NCBI GenBank assembly: GCA_026419785.1
Contig: JAODTK010005831.1
Coordinates: forward strand, 1 to 64,000
Length of the DNA: 64,000 nucleotides
Origin: Sclerodactyla briareus
Taxonomy: Eukaryota > Echinodermata > Holothuroidea > Dendrochirotida > Sclerodactylidae
Direction of reading: 5' to 3'
Position numbers and translations under genes: made by a program. Shown here in pieces: positions 44,501-59,500 of the stretch; the stretch's first letter is position 1, and each line of letters begins with the position of its first letter. The notes beneath the pieces are model-generated. The model ran no database searches, was not told the origin of the DNA, and worked only from the letters and a program-made list of their open reading frames with translations.

Positions 44501-47500
44501 CTTCATAGGACCGGGTTTAACCATGTCTTACTGACAGAGTATAGTTTGTGGAAATAGGAACTGAGTTTGGTCTGACTTAATGCATAGACCATATCAACTT
44601 TCATTGACCCATTTTCTCATTTCAATATATTCCAGGACCAATGGTGGACCACCTCTACACTTCATGGGGAGCTAACCAACTTGAACATTTTGCATGAAGA
44701 AGCAGATTATACACACATGAATAACACCCCCAGTGACTCACTCAATGTAAAAAAAAAAAAAAATGGACTACAGTAGACCATACGCACGCCAAGCTTCATA
44801 AAAATCTCACAAACTTTTGAAATTTGGAATGATCTATGCAAAATAGACTAACTGAATCACTTCCAGTCTAAGTTAAAATGTTGGGAAGTACATGATAAGT
44901 CTACCTACGAAGTTTTCATGGTAATCGGGCAAACTTTAGCATTAACGCATGAATTAGCAAATGATACAGTATTTTTAAATGACTCCCAGTGACCTGGAAA
45001 TCCGATGAAAAATTTGGAACTTAAGGTAAACCAACCCCACCAGGTTTTCATTAAAATGCCACCAACTTCATGGATTTGCATAAATTAGCGCAAATTTGAC
45101 AATTGATGACTCCTGACCCTGAATATCTGTTAAGTAATGTCTGGACTGGATTTAGACCATTATTCACTTTACAAGTTTGAGGAAAAATCTTACAAACCTG
45201 AATTTCACATAAATTACTGCAAATTAAACACCTTAATTAGCATATTTTACGCTGTCTATTCTAATAAGTTCATCGAAACTCATATCCTTAACCTATGTGC
45301 CAAACCAAGTCACCAACAGCAGTCGGTTCATTTGTAATTTTGTCACGAGCTTCCTTAGTAAACAATGAATAGTATAAAATAGGCCAATTACCCTCCTAAT
45401 AGCAGACTAGCGCCCAAGAACTAGTCAGATCGTGTTCACCCAAACCCTGATACTACATACAAAATCTTCAAAATTGGCCGCACCGTTTCAGAGAAATCCT
45501 GCTAAATAAAGTTGTCAGTTCAGGCGACACAAAAATGACATGATTTGCATATGAATGTATACCCATGTGTACTTGGATGTATTAGGGACTAGTGTTACAC
45601 AGTTGTCGGGATAGGATGGGCCAAGGAAGTTTTAGAGTGCTAACATTCCAATTGCCAGATTCATCACAAATCTTGTTGCTTACAAACATCTAAACATACC
45701 GTAACCTGTGCAATAATAACCTGACCCCACCTATATTAACCAATCTCAACAGACTCCTTCTTAGCCCAAGTTTGTATCCCTGACTCTCCAATGGAGTTGC
45801 CATTGCGAAATACTGCTACACAAGTTATACACTGTAACAGTGGGTACATGCCCAATGGGATGAAGCTACCCCATGCCATAACGTTCCTCCCTCCCTCCCA
45901 TTATAGATTAGTGGACTGTCGCCGAAAGGTTAAATCTTTCAACGGCAACAATTTGTGTGGGCCATACTGAATGTTCTGTCCATGCAAAAATTTATTTTGT
46001 TGTGAATGAATATAAGACAACAAAAAATGGTAATTCCATGGCTCTATTAATTCCCAAAAGGTAGGCCAGCAGTAGGCCTAAGCTACTCCAACTTGCAGGA
46101 TTTTGTACAGGGACCACACTTAGCCTAGATCAGAAAAAGTGAATATCTGAAGGACACATTGCAAATAACATGATTTAATACTTTTGTGGAAAGGGTTTGT
46201 TGTTATCAACCCATTCTACATGCCTGTTCATTATCTGATGGATTGTCAAATGTTTCCGATCGCGATATTAACGTTATTTTACAGTGAATTTGGTCCCATT
46301 TACATGAAAGACATAGAATGTGTGAATGGCACCAGTTCGGCAGATCATGACTCATGTCCAATTGTAAACAAAAAAAAAAATAGTGTTTTCTTCATGTCCT
46401 GAAGTTGTTGTTTGTAACGCTTTCTGACACACATTATATGAGATGCCAAGATTGTGCAAAAATATCGAGCTGTTCCGATACTCGCCCTCTCCAAACCCAT
46501 GGCGGCTCGTAGTGTGACCTACTTATCAATAGACGAGTATTAATGCTCTACTAGCTAATAGGCCTAGGCGCTACATTATTTGTATAGCGGTCAACGCTAC
46601 AATCACCTGTGCTTCAAACCTTCGCTGCGAAGTTGCTCAAAAACCTTGATTTCAAGTGTCTATTGATTGCGATCTTACATAAAAAAAATTTCAAGTTTCA
46701 TTTCTAAAATGTATCCTTCATGAATCAAGTCCCATATATCACATGCTTATAGAGGAAAGGCATGTACTAATGGAATAGCCCGTCGCGGGGTGCCTAGCTA
46801 CGAGAATCGCTCGGTCCGTCCATAGAATTGGCATGTATATGCAGGTGAGGTCATGTCAACAAAGAGATATATACCCAGTTGTGTACAAATAACTGCGACG
46901 GTACGTTTCTCCGAGTGAAGTATGAGGGAGATGAAAAGGATCATGGGAATATGTCAAACTTTTCCATGGAATAACCTTAAGCTACCGCAGATAAAATGAA
47001 ATGTAAATTTTGGAAATTGCATGGAGAAGCACTTTTGAGAAAAAACATTTTAGAAATGCAATTTGAGAACAGTCCAGTCCTCTTCTAAGCAGAAACTGCA
47101 TTTTGTCGATTTAAACAAAATAGTCCCTATTCCTCTTAATAACCGTGACCTTGACTTCACAAAGGTCAAGTGGTCCCAGGTGGTCAAGGAACCTTGTTTC
47201 CAAGTTCGGTCAACATTCATCAAAGTATGACCGGATAGGGGCCTATTATCTCTAGGGTGTGATATTTCTGTTCAACAGATGTCACTGTTTTAACTCTCAT
47301 TGCATTATATGACGTTCCATAAAAATCTGTTACAATCTGAAGTAGCGCTACCCAAGACCATTATGACTGAGTTTCAAGGACAATCTAATGCTTTTGTAGG
47401 AGAAGATAATTTTTATTTGTGAACAAAAATGGCCAATTGTGCATGCTTTAAGGACCTTTGAACTGACCTTCACAAGGTCAGAAATGGTCTAGTGGTCAAT

Positions 47501-50500
47501 GATCATTATGTTCCATTTTGGCAACCATCAATCAAAGATTGCTCGATGGCAGCAAAAGTAAAAAAAAAGCCAAAAGTCAATTGTGGACACACAAGGAAAA
47601 GTAGATAGAGAGTGGAACATGGGCACCAAGAGCTAAACCAGCCTAGCTGGTTTGAGCTAACAATTATTGGGTGGTTCTATTGTTGCACCCAAATTTTCTT
47701 CTCTACACCCCACCAGGCACACTTTGAAACTTCTAGAAGGGGCGGAATTTAGCCTAGAATGCTCACAATTATTAAACCGAACACACATACAGTAGGCTAA
47801 CATATTCTAGGAGCAATGTTATGTAGCGTTAGAACAACACAATATGGTTGCCTTTCACCAAGGTTTTGTAGCACACATTGTTTTTTTTCACTACTTTTTT
47901 TAAAATGAACAAATCAGCTGTAATACCGAACATTCACTGCTGACAATAATATTGCATCCCTACATCAAGGATATTCATTCAAATGTTTGACTTAAGAATG
48001 ATGCCGACTCTGCGTCATTGAAATAACAAATTGGGACTGCTGATGAAATATTGCTTAATCTTCGCTCATTTCTTGGTGGTGTTATGCTTCATATAGGGCT
48101 TCCAAATCTTCCAAAAGAGTTGCCAGATTTCCACAGCTGAGCAAGAAAAGTGGGGAGGAGCCACTTGTGGGAGAAGAGCGGTCTTCAGAAGAATGTGGTA
48201 TAAAGTACCTTGGCGCTGTGGATGGCTTCCCATTATTATTTTTTTCAAACTATCATCTTGCAGGCTGACCAACAGCGACATCATGACGAGGCGGGGGAGT
48301 TCAGCACCATATATGCTGAGGGACCAATGTTTTGGTTTTCACAGGGGGTGCCTCCCCTCCCCCATATTTGCGCACCTGGGTATACGGTAACTTGTTCCAG
48401 AAATCAGTAACATCCGCAGCCAATCAGAAATTGCAAGATTAGCTGCAGAAAATTTGGAATGACCTTCCAGATTACATTAGGCAGTGTGACACTGTGGAGT
48501 TATTCACGTCACCCTTTTTCGTTTCAGAAGTGATGTTTTGTGGTTGCAGTTTCATTGTTTTTGTAGTTATATTGTCTCACAGTGCGTAGAGACATCACTC
48601 TTATGGACTGTGATATGCGGGATATAAAAAATGGTTCATTATTATTGCAATGAAACTCTCATCTGTGCAGTTTTTAATCCCTGCATCCAATGCCTTTCTC
48701 ACCTCCCCTCCGCCCCCCCTCACACACCTCCCTATACCTCCTTTGCACACCCTTATAATTGCATCTTGACTATGCATTGAAGTACTGAACAATCCCAGTC
48801 AGAACTTTGAACTACAATACATGTGAATTGTCACCACCAAATCCACATGAAAAAAACTAAATATCTCAAAAAAAAAATGATTCATGATGGTGTTTATTAG
48901 ATCCAAAGGTTCAAATCTGATGGCAGAAGAGGAATGGCCTTACATCAGTAACCTGAAACGAAAGTATCTGACACCCAATACCGGTGACCCGTTTATTATT
49001 TAATCAAAGCTTGAACTTGAGCTAAAAATAGTTGTTTTCAGGAGCAACGAGCTAGCCCAGTTTCCCATTGAGTGAAACTGTGAAGCAACAACCTGCCACT
49101 TGAAAAGATTACTTGGGAGAGGATGCATGACTATATATTCTACTGCTTGTGCTATGTGCAACTATCATACATGTCTGCATAATGTCCAAGAGAAGAACTA
49201 ATGCAAAAGTTCATAATAAGCTACACCCATTCGAGGGTGATGAAACACAGTGGCCTACCCACAGAGGGAGGAGGGGGTCAGAAACACCAGGACCAAGTGA
49301 TCAATAAATTTGTGACACAAAACTGACTTTTTGTAGTTCAGTGTTGGTTTGCAGCTGTTATTTAGCAACTATTGCAGCAGCATGTGCTGGGGACCATAAA
49401 TTGGACTTTGCCAGTAGGGGTGGTGAGGCATTTATTGAGGGGCATTCCCTTGGGGTTTGCCTCAAAACCCCTGACGAAACATAAGGCATCATTATTTAGT
49501 TTTAAAAAGTCCAGTATGAACTTCACAACGTCCAAAGAAGCTGTGTACAGTTCAGCATGAATTATTCCAGTCTGATATAGACTACATTTGAATATGGATG
49601 GTACTCAGTCCATTATCTGATTGTGCTGTAGATGATATACTAAGGAAAGAAGGGTTAAACATGAACGAAGACGTGACAGACAAAACATTGACAAATGTGA
49701 AATTTGCGTAGGCAAGTAGGGGTGCGCAGTACTGATGATTGTGAACCGGTCAGGACCGATGCCTTGGCACCGGTATCAGGATGGTAGTGGTATTCACGCA
49801 TTTCTAGAAAAAAAAAACCACATCAGGGATCCGTATGTACTTGGTTCATATTTTACAATAACACACCATGCTTGTGTAGCACGCAGTTTAATTAATCTTC
49901 AAGCTCTCCTTGATACCGCCCTCCTTGCCTCTTGCGCGATATAAAATTTCTGGCTGAATGGTGAATGAATGTGAAAATCACTTTTCAGTGTTCAAATTGT
50001 CTTCATTTTACAGTGTTCACAGAGCAGTGGAATAACAATATACTCTGTTTACGCTACGGCCCGTGCCACCAATCTTATATACGCAATGCTGCAATTACAA
50101 CGTGCCTGCAAGTCTGTATTGAAAAGCCTTCATTTTGCGGAACTGGTATATGGTTGTTGGTACCCACTATGACGCTAGAAATCTGACTGCAATAATCAGG
50201 CATGTCATTTCATCACATGTTCTAACTAACCAATGACACCACGCGCTGCAATGCCGACCATGATCGCGTCCTGGACGCGAACGTTGATGTATATTCTGCA
50301 GAAAATTCCCATGTGAGTTCGACAGAAGAAAATAAAGTTGTTTAGTTTGCCTAAAATTAAGAGAGAAATTCTATAGCAATTGAATTTGATACAGCGATTA
50401 TCCTCAGTGCGCATGAGGGAATTCCCAGCAAGTTTTTTGTTCCTTAACAATCAATTTTCCAGTGTTAATGTAGAGGAATTTATTTTTTATTTGAAATGGA

Positions 50501-53500
50501 AAACTTCTGTAATGAAAACAACCACATAACTAACGTTGGTCAGATGGTCCCACAATACTCACATTAACCGGGAATGATCACGCAGTCCTTTGAAATTGGT
50601 CAACATTCATTTACTTACAATGAAACAAAATGGCTATTTTAGTACTAGAAAATTTATTTTTATGATAAGACATTTGTTAATGGGTAAATTTAATGCTGGA
50701 ACCATGATGTGTGCGGCCGCCGAAATTGACACTTACTACAAGCACCAGCCAGTACCGGTAATTCTAGCCAGTACCGGTAATAGTACCTGTGATACAGCCG
50801 TCGGTACTGCGAGTACCGGTGCCGCGAGTACCGGTACCAACGTGAATACCTGTATATCGCGCAACCCTATAGTCCAGTATGATCTTTACACGGTCCAATA
50901 GATGCCTAGTACAGTCCAGTATGAATGTGTACAGTCCAAGAAAGACCGTTCACATTTGAATATGAATATCACACAGTCTCTTATCTGATTGTGCTGTGGA
51001 TATTATAATTAGGAATCAAGTTACCAATATGAGCTATCAGCGCTTCAAGGACATTGCCTCTAAGACCATCCCCTCTCGCCTCAGTAAAGTATTTTTCCCC
51101 AGCTCTGCTACTGACGATTGGAATAAACTAAGTGACGGGCACGAACTACTTTCTACGAAATGCCCGAGCAATGTGCAGAAATCTTGCTTTTGGTTGCACT
51201 TACTGGCTATTTCAGATATGAACCACAATGTAATTCAAGCAAGGTGAATTGCCCTACAGTGGAGTATACAGACAGGCATCACTGCGTTTTTCACGAAAGA
51301 GCAGATTGCACAATGCCCATTTTGTAACTTTGGACTCCTCGCTTATAGGCAAGATATTGGGTGCGGTTGTCATCACTTCATCAGAATTCATCTTTTGGTA
51401 ACCAATTGATATTGGTCCATCTGATGTTGAGATGATGTTGCAAAGTAGCCTCCTTCGAAAAAAATTGTGATTAAGTTCATCTGTTGGTATCCACAGTTAG
51501 TATTGTCAGAAAAATACTCCTGTATTTGGAACTTCAGAAATCCATTAAAATGTATCCCCCCATTCTTCCGCTTTGAATTATGGACAGGTGTTGAAGGCAT
51601 GTGGTAATGACCATCTCTTTTGTTAATGTCTCCTTTTTTGCCCCCCCCCAGCCAACTTCGTACATAATACATTTCTTCCAATTTATTTTTTCTTGTGATT
51701 GAATTTCTTGGTTTTACCCGCTCATATTCCTCCCATCTTTTTCCAGAAACTTTTCCCTGATATCTTGCAGTATATACTGAGTGCCGTTGATGCCCAACAG
51801 ATATCATCAGCGTATCGTGGTCTACAGTGAAAAAGTTGTTAGTTGGTGTGTTGGTGCTGTGTCACGATCAAGCCATTTAAACTGAGATGGCAGGATAACT
51901 GCATCAAGGTGTCATCGTCACCTTATTTCAAAGCTTGGCTAGGTAAGTTATGCGATGTTAAGTTAGTGCTTGCACTCTATTTCTCGGAAAGGGAAACCCC
52001 CCGATGTTCGTCATAAAAGGATGCCCCAGATTGCCCTCTAGTCTGAGTGGTGGGAAACCTTGTCAATTAGCAGTGATATCACAGAAGTTGTTGTTTTGAG
52101 TGACAGACAAAATTCTGTTCAAGGTCATGAGGGGAATAGCCTCTTTGAATGGTGTTGAAAGCCTCGCTCCTATCAGCATCAGTGGATTGATAAGTGTAAC
52201 CTCCTAGTGCATGTTCTAGCTTTTTACTGCCAGTACACTGAAAGAGAACCAACTTCAGGCTGTGCATCGTCTGAATTTTTGAACTGTCCTGGGTGCGGGA
52301 GATATACTCCTAAATTAACTAACTAACCACCTGCTACACAATTTGCAAGGATTTTCTGCATTGTTTACAATGAAATGACCAGTCCCTTGAAATTTTTGGT
52401 GGACTCTTGTAGTCTCTCAGCTTGTTCTTGAATAGGTGTCAGAATTTCTCCTGAGCCAACTATGCTATTCGGATTTCGCTATGTGTTTGTGGGTGCATGG
52501 GGCTTATTTGAGATGTTTTCCTGGTGGATCTGGTCACAACCTAAATTTGCGTAACTGATGCAAAATTTACAACGCATCTGCTGGATTTGTAAGGAAGTTG
52601 TACCGTATTGTGAACATTGAGTTGTAAAAAGGTTGAAGGACATTTTGAAGCCTATTGAACATCCTTAAAACATCATGAAAGTATTTCCCTGCAGCTACCA
52701 AAACATTATGGAACAAATAGTTTTTTTTTCCGTACGCAGCCTGATCCGACCTTTGCTAGTTCTTGCCTAGGCTGAGTAAAGGTACGCTCATCGGCAAGCA
52801 AGAAAAATTTCCGTCAGGGTATTTCCCCCCCCCCCCACTGAAGCAGCCGCCTCCAGCCCTTTGACAAACCCTGGTGGCAACTAACCTAGAGGAAATTGCC
52901 TTACGTGTTAATTTTTGGATAAATTTTTGCCGGCGGTTTATACTGATCTAGTATACCTTGGCATGATATGGAACCTAACCAGATCTGAAAGGGGGGGACT
53001 ACCATCTGATAATAATATCGGTGTATGACTAAGAATGCCTGGGAGGAAAACGAATGCTAATTGCATGAATGCCCCAAACGAAAATTGTCCCAAAAGCACA
53101 CCCAAGTCGAGGGCAAAGACAATGGTGGCAAAGTCAAGTTGCCCACTAGAGAACGTTTGGAAAGTGAGAGCAAAATATATAATTGTGACGGTGCACAGCC
53201 AAATGGCAACAATTTTTGTGCAGGTGCTCTGAGGCCTAACAAACCTCTTTAACATCTTCATTTGAGGTCATGGGGGGGGGTGCAGCGTCTGTGGGACTTC
53301 ATGGAGCAGGAATGGTAAATCGGTACAAAGTCCTTTGGCCCTAATTACTGGTGAATGAGAGTGGATGCAAAGATTGTATGACCACCTTGCTGTTCTGTGA
53401 TGTGACCATTTATTTGTGGCCGGCACTTTCCTGGTATTTTAATTATTTGTTTTAATTATTTCTCTCTAACAAAACCAAAACGTTTTGGAAGCCTGTGAAG

Positions 53501-56500
53501 GTGACTATAAATGATGGTAGGTAGGTAATGAACATCTTCTGAACTTGCTGGACACATTCTGTATAGCATATACTTCTCCAGCTGTGTATACTAAGCAATT
53601 GGATCACTGACCGAAGAATAGTCCCAATACAAGATCGTGGAAACAAAATCCCTGTTGTTTTATTCTTTGATTGACTGTTTATTGGAACCAGGTTTGTTTT
53701 TGAGGAATTTGACATGGGGGAGAAGTGGGGAGAGGGGGGTGGGGGATTTTTTTGGGGGGGTTCGTTTTTGGTTTTTTTGAAACAAATAAAATGCATTTTG
53801 AGAGCCTATGGATGCAAAATATGCGTTTTGCAGGTCTTCACATGTAAATATATCGCAATCGATCAAAGAAAAAAAAAAAAAAAAAAAAAAGAAAACAAAA
53901 AAACAAAAAAAAAGAGCTTCAACATTGGTACATTTATGGGGGAATTTTTGATTTTACATGCAGTGTTTTCCCACGGTTTTCATTCTGATATCCACGAACC
54001 ATGCTTCCTGATGTAAATCAATAAACCTGGATTCTTGCCCAACACCAATATTCTCGACCAGGTTTATCAATCAAAAATCCAAGCTCGATATTCGGTCTGT
54101 TAGTATACCAAATTAAATCAAGAATCGTGGTTTCTGTTGCAGAGCATCTTAGATTCTCCTCTGTTTCAAGTTTTGATTCATAACATGTTTTTCGGTCAAG
54201 AATCCAAGAATTTCAATGCAATAGCTATTGGTCCATCGCGTGAAAACTTGGTTCATCATTTGAGAATTTTGGATTCTCTGTTGATAAATTAGGTTGTCTG
54301 GATTGAGAATCTTGGTTTATGGTTCGAGAAACAAGTTCATCGATTCGTGGGCTTTGGCTTGCCATACACAACCGCACTTTTTTTTTCTTTGCCCTAAATT
54401 TGTCTAACCAATCAACCAACCCACGACTGAGGTTTAAGCTTCCTCCATGGTCATAACTTCTGTCCCATGTTCTACTCAGATTTCTTTCTCAGGCCCCTGG
54501 TTAAACCACCCCCTTGCAGGCCTTGGTAATAAGGCAAACGTGTGGGTGGGGAGAGCCAACTGGCAGAGATAAAAATCAGTCTTGTGAAAACATCCCGCTG
54601 GCTTTTGTATGCCAGACCGAAAAGGAATTCATTGGGAACCAGGCCATCGCATGTTGGATTATGGCAGGAGGAACTAAACTCAAAAAAATCCTGCCGCAGG
54701 GAAGCAGTGAACCACTTTGGTTCGTTTTTTATGTGTGCATGACCCCAGCATCGATTCAAATGTGCATGATATCATTCTGCTATGACTACATGAAAATATG
54801 CTCCATGATGGTTCGTGGGGCGTGATCGTGGCACGTGGCTTTTACCCAACAAACTGATTCATCGTCAGAAGCCATCGCCCCAATGAACCTGAGTATATTT
54901 TGTAACTACTCAAATCTCCACTTTTTGAACATACCTTGGTTTCCCTTTCCATTCTAATAAAAAGGCTATATTTGTTGGCGCACCTAGCAAATAATGGACC
55001 TTTTCGCGCCTGATACCAGTCGTAATATCCACGATGGCATTTCAGAATCAAGCATATCTAGTTCCAATATACCATGTCATGTTGCACCGAGGTGGTTTTT
55101 TTGGTCATAATGCCTGCGAACCGGCATCGATTCATTGAGCAGTAGCTACCAATGTCGATTCCTCTTCACTAAAATTGTCATGGCAACTCCTGCATACATA
55201 TGGGAGCTCCAAATCAGATTTTTTATTTGAACTACCGTTCAGGAAGCAAAATAGTCTTATTAAATGGGCTACACCGGCCTGAACTTGTCGCCTCTTCATT
55301 TGAATGGGAACCCTGACGATACCGAGGCAGTTGGTAATCATTCCCACCTGCTCCTGGGACCACTATTTTTACACCCGTCACTGAAGGATGATAGTGAACT
55401 CCCGGACAGACCACTTTCCGGAACCTGAGAGGCGCGGAATTCAACGTGACCGCTCACAGCAGACTGATGAAACATGATATCTTTCACAAAACCCCAGGTA
55501 AACCACGAAATCCACTGCATTACATGTGAAACCTTGGGAGGGACCGATACCTTACCCTTCGCAACTGAAAGTACAAGTCTGTCAGAGAGAAACATCAAGC
55601 GACTGCTGTAATTTGAAACTGGAGTGTGTGTTTACAAAGTGCACTGATACCCACTCTGCCGAGTTTATTTCAGTGAAATCATGAATACACTTCTCAAGCA
55701 TAGAAACAATCAAATAGGACAGAACTAGAGGATATGAGAGGCAGTGATGGACAACTATTATGAGATGAGACTATATACCATCTGGGGAGAGAGCGCATTT
55801 TCTCTATGAAGATTTCTGTAAAATATATGTGGAATTTGTTGGGTGACTGACTTGAAACTAGCAGACGGGCATGTTACCGCACTGCAAGATACAATTGCTG
55901 AATAACTAAGTGCTGACCAATACGATGAATACTAGTGAAACCAATCTATGATTCCAAACTGGAACCGAGGAATCAAACTGCATCAAAGGCCAACTGCGGC
56001 TTGCAATACAATAGAGGTTATATCGTGGCGTATGGAAACTGTTATCTATAGGTCCATACCCCATTTCAATACATTTTCCTGTTGAGTTATTGGGAGTTAT
56101 TAGGTTTGGTCCATTATGCAGGGACATCGTGGAAAAGCCCATTGCCATAACGCATGAGGTCAACTGGACAACACAGGAATTATGTTATGTATTTCAATTG
56201 TTCAGCTCATTTGTGACTTATTCAACAATTAGCATCAGTTCTTGATGTTTCTCCCTCTAAAGTAACCACCAACGCTACAACCCACTACAGCAAATAACTT
56301 TCCCATAGCTGAATGACTTTTCGAAGTGAACTTAATGTGTGAATTTCCACAGAAAACGAAGAATGTTTGCCAGGATCGTGGCCAAGTATGACATCATTTT
56401 ATTATTGCATGATGGGATGCTTTTTGCAGCTTGTGCATACACATGCACAAACTCAAAGGCTGTAACTCTGTAAGGGAAAGTCGTATGAAATTTCGGTTTG

Positions 56501-59500
56501 GACTAACGCATTCAGTTTTTGAGCCTCTTCATAATTCTTCCTGCAGTGTATTTTAGGATAATTATGTGAGATGAATATGCGATTTGAAGATCAAGTGTTT
56601 CCATGGGGGAAGAATTGCATGTGCAGAGTGGATCAACAAATCACCCACCTTTCAGACAGACGAGTAAAATCAGAACCATCGAGGCATCTGGCGCAGTTCT
56701 CCCACGAAGATTAGCTGTGCAATTTTTAATTCATACAAGAACAAGTACAGGTGTACATACAAGGTTTTTGTTTTTGATGAGAGGGATGTGTTGCCTGGAG
56801 GTAAGCTTGAGAGAATGGATAGTCAGGTGCAAATGCACGTCCTAATAGAAACTTGTAAGAATAGCAAACTTGTAGCAGACTGACAGATGATGTAGAATGG
56901 TGTGGAAAATAGATCATGAATCAAAACAAGCCCTTCAGCACCTCCGTAATTTTTTTATTTACCTCTACTGATAGTGCAGGAAACATGGGCGCTCCGCCCC
57001 CAGTGTCTCACCGGTTGCGCGATCAGTGATTCCTCTGGTAGGTCCCCATGCAAACAATACAAAGGCTTCCCATGTGGTTGCTCCCAGCATTTTAGTATCA
57101 GCACAAACAGACATCTTCAAATCAGTGACCATTCAATGCATAAGAACTGATCAGTGACATGTCCCCGCAAAAGAGCTATAAGTTTTGTGGAAATACAACT
57201 GAAATTATCAATTAGACTTAATATCAACTTCTATGACCCCTTTTCTGACTTTGTTCAGGCAAGACAAAAAGGTGTCAGGGCTATTACGGTTACCTTCTTG
57301 AGAGACCCGGTGGGGGTTATTCAATGCTAAAAGCCAAGGAGGAACCATTGAACCATCACACCACTGCTCAGTTTCCGGAATCCCCAATCCGTCGCAGATC
57401 CTAAGGATCGCTGTGATTTTGTCCAGGAAATCGATTCTCCCAACAGAAGTACTGTCTGCTGGAATGTGTTATACACCTTGTCACCTCCCCATCAGCAGCT
57501 ATCATAGAATACCAGGTCATGTGATAGATGTTCTTTGAAATCTTGTGGATTGTTAAGTTGCATCCTAAATCAACCCTTTCACTTCCAATGGTGTGACTGA
57601 TTCGCCATTGAAAATAATACTTCCACACTGCTATAGGATAGAGCAGTTTAGGGCTAAGTCAATGATTTGGTGATTGTTTGAACAGTATCCCGAAACATGA
57701 TCTACAGATCATTATATCCCTGCACCAATGGAGGTGTGTGGGGATATTGAGTTGGTCCCGAAAACAATGACAGTGCTTTTTGCGTCGATTCGCAGGAAAC
57801 TTGGTGGGTGGAGTCCCACAAATTTGTCACAATTTTCCAAACTTCGTCGATTTGAACAAAACTCGGTGGATGTGGACTGTTGTTAGTCCCCCAAGGTACA
57901 GAGGTCAATTTTGCCCGATATCATTGCAATTTTTATAACTTTGTCCATTAACAAAACGTGGGGAATGTGGACTCAGTTGGTTCTGAACAACTGGTAGGGG
58001 GCATTTCAAAGTCCACTGGAGGTCAAAATGACCAAAATTTTGTCCATTTGTCCACAAAACTGTTGCTTCCTCTTCCTTTAAAAGAGGTCCACATTGAGGG
58101 GGCTGTTTTTGTGGGAATATACACGTCCGGGGTTCACCCACCAGCACATTCCTAATTTTCCAGGGTCATGGAATTCATGAAAAAGAAATATAGATACCCT
58201 TCCCCAGATTGTTTTCAAATGAGGAAAAACCGCTCTGCTCTGATGCAACCAGCACACTGTATCCAAACCCCGCCCCTCCACCTTTATGTATAAAGTGCAG
58301 ACAGCAGACTTCCATGTGGGTTTTTTTTTTTGTAGCTTCCAGAGTGACAGTGATTATTATCTTACGGCACCATTACCGCTTCAGGGTAGTCATAAAAGAT
58401 GCCCCAGATTGCCCTCTAAGTCTGAGTGTGTGGGAAACATTGTCAATAGGCAGTGATATCAGACAGAATTTTTGTTGTGAAGTGACAAACTGCCTGTTCA
58501 AAGGTCATGAGGGGAATATCCTCTTTGAATTGTGTTGAAAGCCTCGCTCATATCAAGCATCTGGCTTGATAGTGTAACCTATGCATGTTTATAGCTTTTT
58601 ACTGCCAGTACACGAAAGAGAACCACTTTCAGCTGTGCATCGTCTTGAAGTTTGAACTGTCTGGGTGGCGGAGGAATATACTCCTAAATTTCAAACAGAC
58701 TAATCCACCTGCTACATCAAATTGGGTCAAGGATTTTCCCTGCATTGTTTACAATGAAGGACCATCTTGAAATTTTTGGGTGGACCTTTAGTCTCTCGCT
58801 TCTTGAATAGGTGTCAGGAATTTCTCCTGATCCAACTATGCTATTCAGGATATTCGCTATGTGGTTTTTTGTGGTGCACTGGGGCTTATTGGAGATGTTC
58901 AGCTGGGAACTGGTCACAACCTAAATTTGCGTAACTGATGCAAAATTTACAACGCGCATGCTGGATTTGTAAGGAGTTGGAACCGATTTGTGAACTGAGT
59001 TTAAAAAGTTGAAGGACATTTTGAAGGACTTATTGAACATCATTTAACATTCAGGAAAGTATTTCCCTGCAGCTACCAACATTTATGAACAAATTTTTTT
59101 TTTCCGACCAGCCTGATCCAGACATTTGACCTAGTTTTCGTTGCCTATGGTCTTATACCAGGTTACGCTCATCGCAGAGCAAGAAAATTTCCGTCAGGGA
59201 TTCCCCCCCCCTCCCCCCCCCCCCCCCCCCAATTGGAAGCCGCCTTCCAGCCCATTTTAGACAACACTGGGGTCCACTGAACCTAGAGTAATTGGCCATT
59301 ACGGTTGTATTGGATGTAGAATTGTTTGGCACAGGCGATTGATACTGTATCTATGTATAACCTTTGTGGCATGATATTGAAGCCTAACTAGATCTTCAAG
59401 GGGTAATACCATGTGATAGTATTTGACTAAAGAATGACTGGGACTCTGCATGATGCCCACAAACGAAAATTGTCCCCATGCACAACCCAAAGTCCGATCA

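Larger units (their letters stand above)
37384..50230. other. RASA intron(s), 12.8 kb; the middle C2B exon is expected here but not found
   Basis: By comparison with RASA3, about 70 residues of C2B are missing between the flanking exons, so at least one exon should lie here. I found no stretch matching DPY.TV or NP.FDE.F.F on the minus strand. The region holds degenerate periodic repeats (41140-42050, 44580-45560, 47140-47530), a LINE tail at 48443 and homopolymer C runs (40548, 42571). Open frames such as 43220-43582 have no match. Confidence 0.5.
52008..57650. repeat. 5.6-kb direct segmental duplication, copy A
   Basis: It starts GTCATAAAAGGATGCCCCAG and ends near AATACTTCCACACTGCTATAG. 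Copy B spans 58387-64000 and runs to the window edge. Nearly every line is shared, with many single-base insertions and deletions. It contains the RASA C2A exon (57294-57458) and an S2 SINE (55255-55670). Confidence 0.97.

Noticed and set aside
51388-51807. 139-residue minus-strand frame
   Set aside because: No recognisable domain, no splice context, and it is not in the RASA order. Kept as unassigned.
52938-53261. 107-residue hydrophobic minus-strand frame, possible membrane protein
   Set aside because: The matching stretch in copy B (near 59300-59600) does not keep the frame, and no family is recognisable.
54514-54825. Exon-like frame after CCCCCTTGCAG in duplication A
   Set aside because: Copy B is open for a different peptide; no homologue and no consistent donor.
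57401-57628. 75-residue minus-strand frame overlapping the C2A exon
   Set aside because: It runs across the acceptor in a different frame and is not kept in the other duplication copy.
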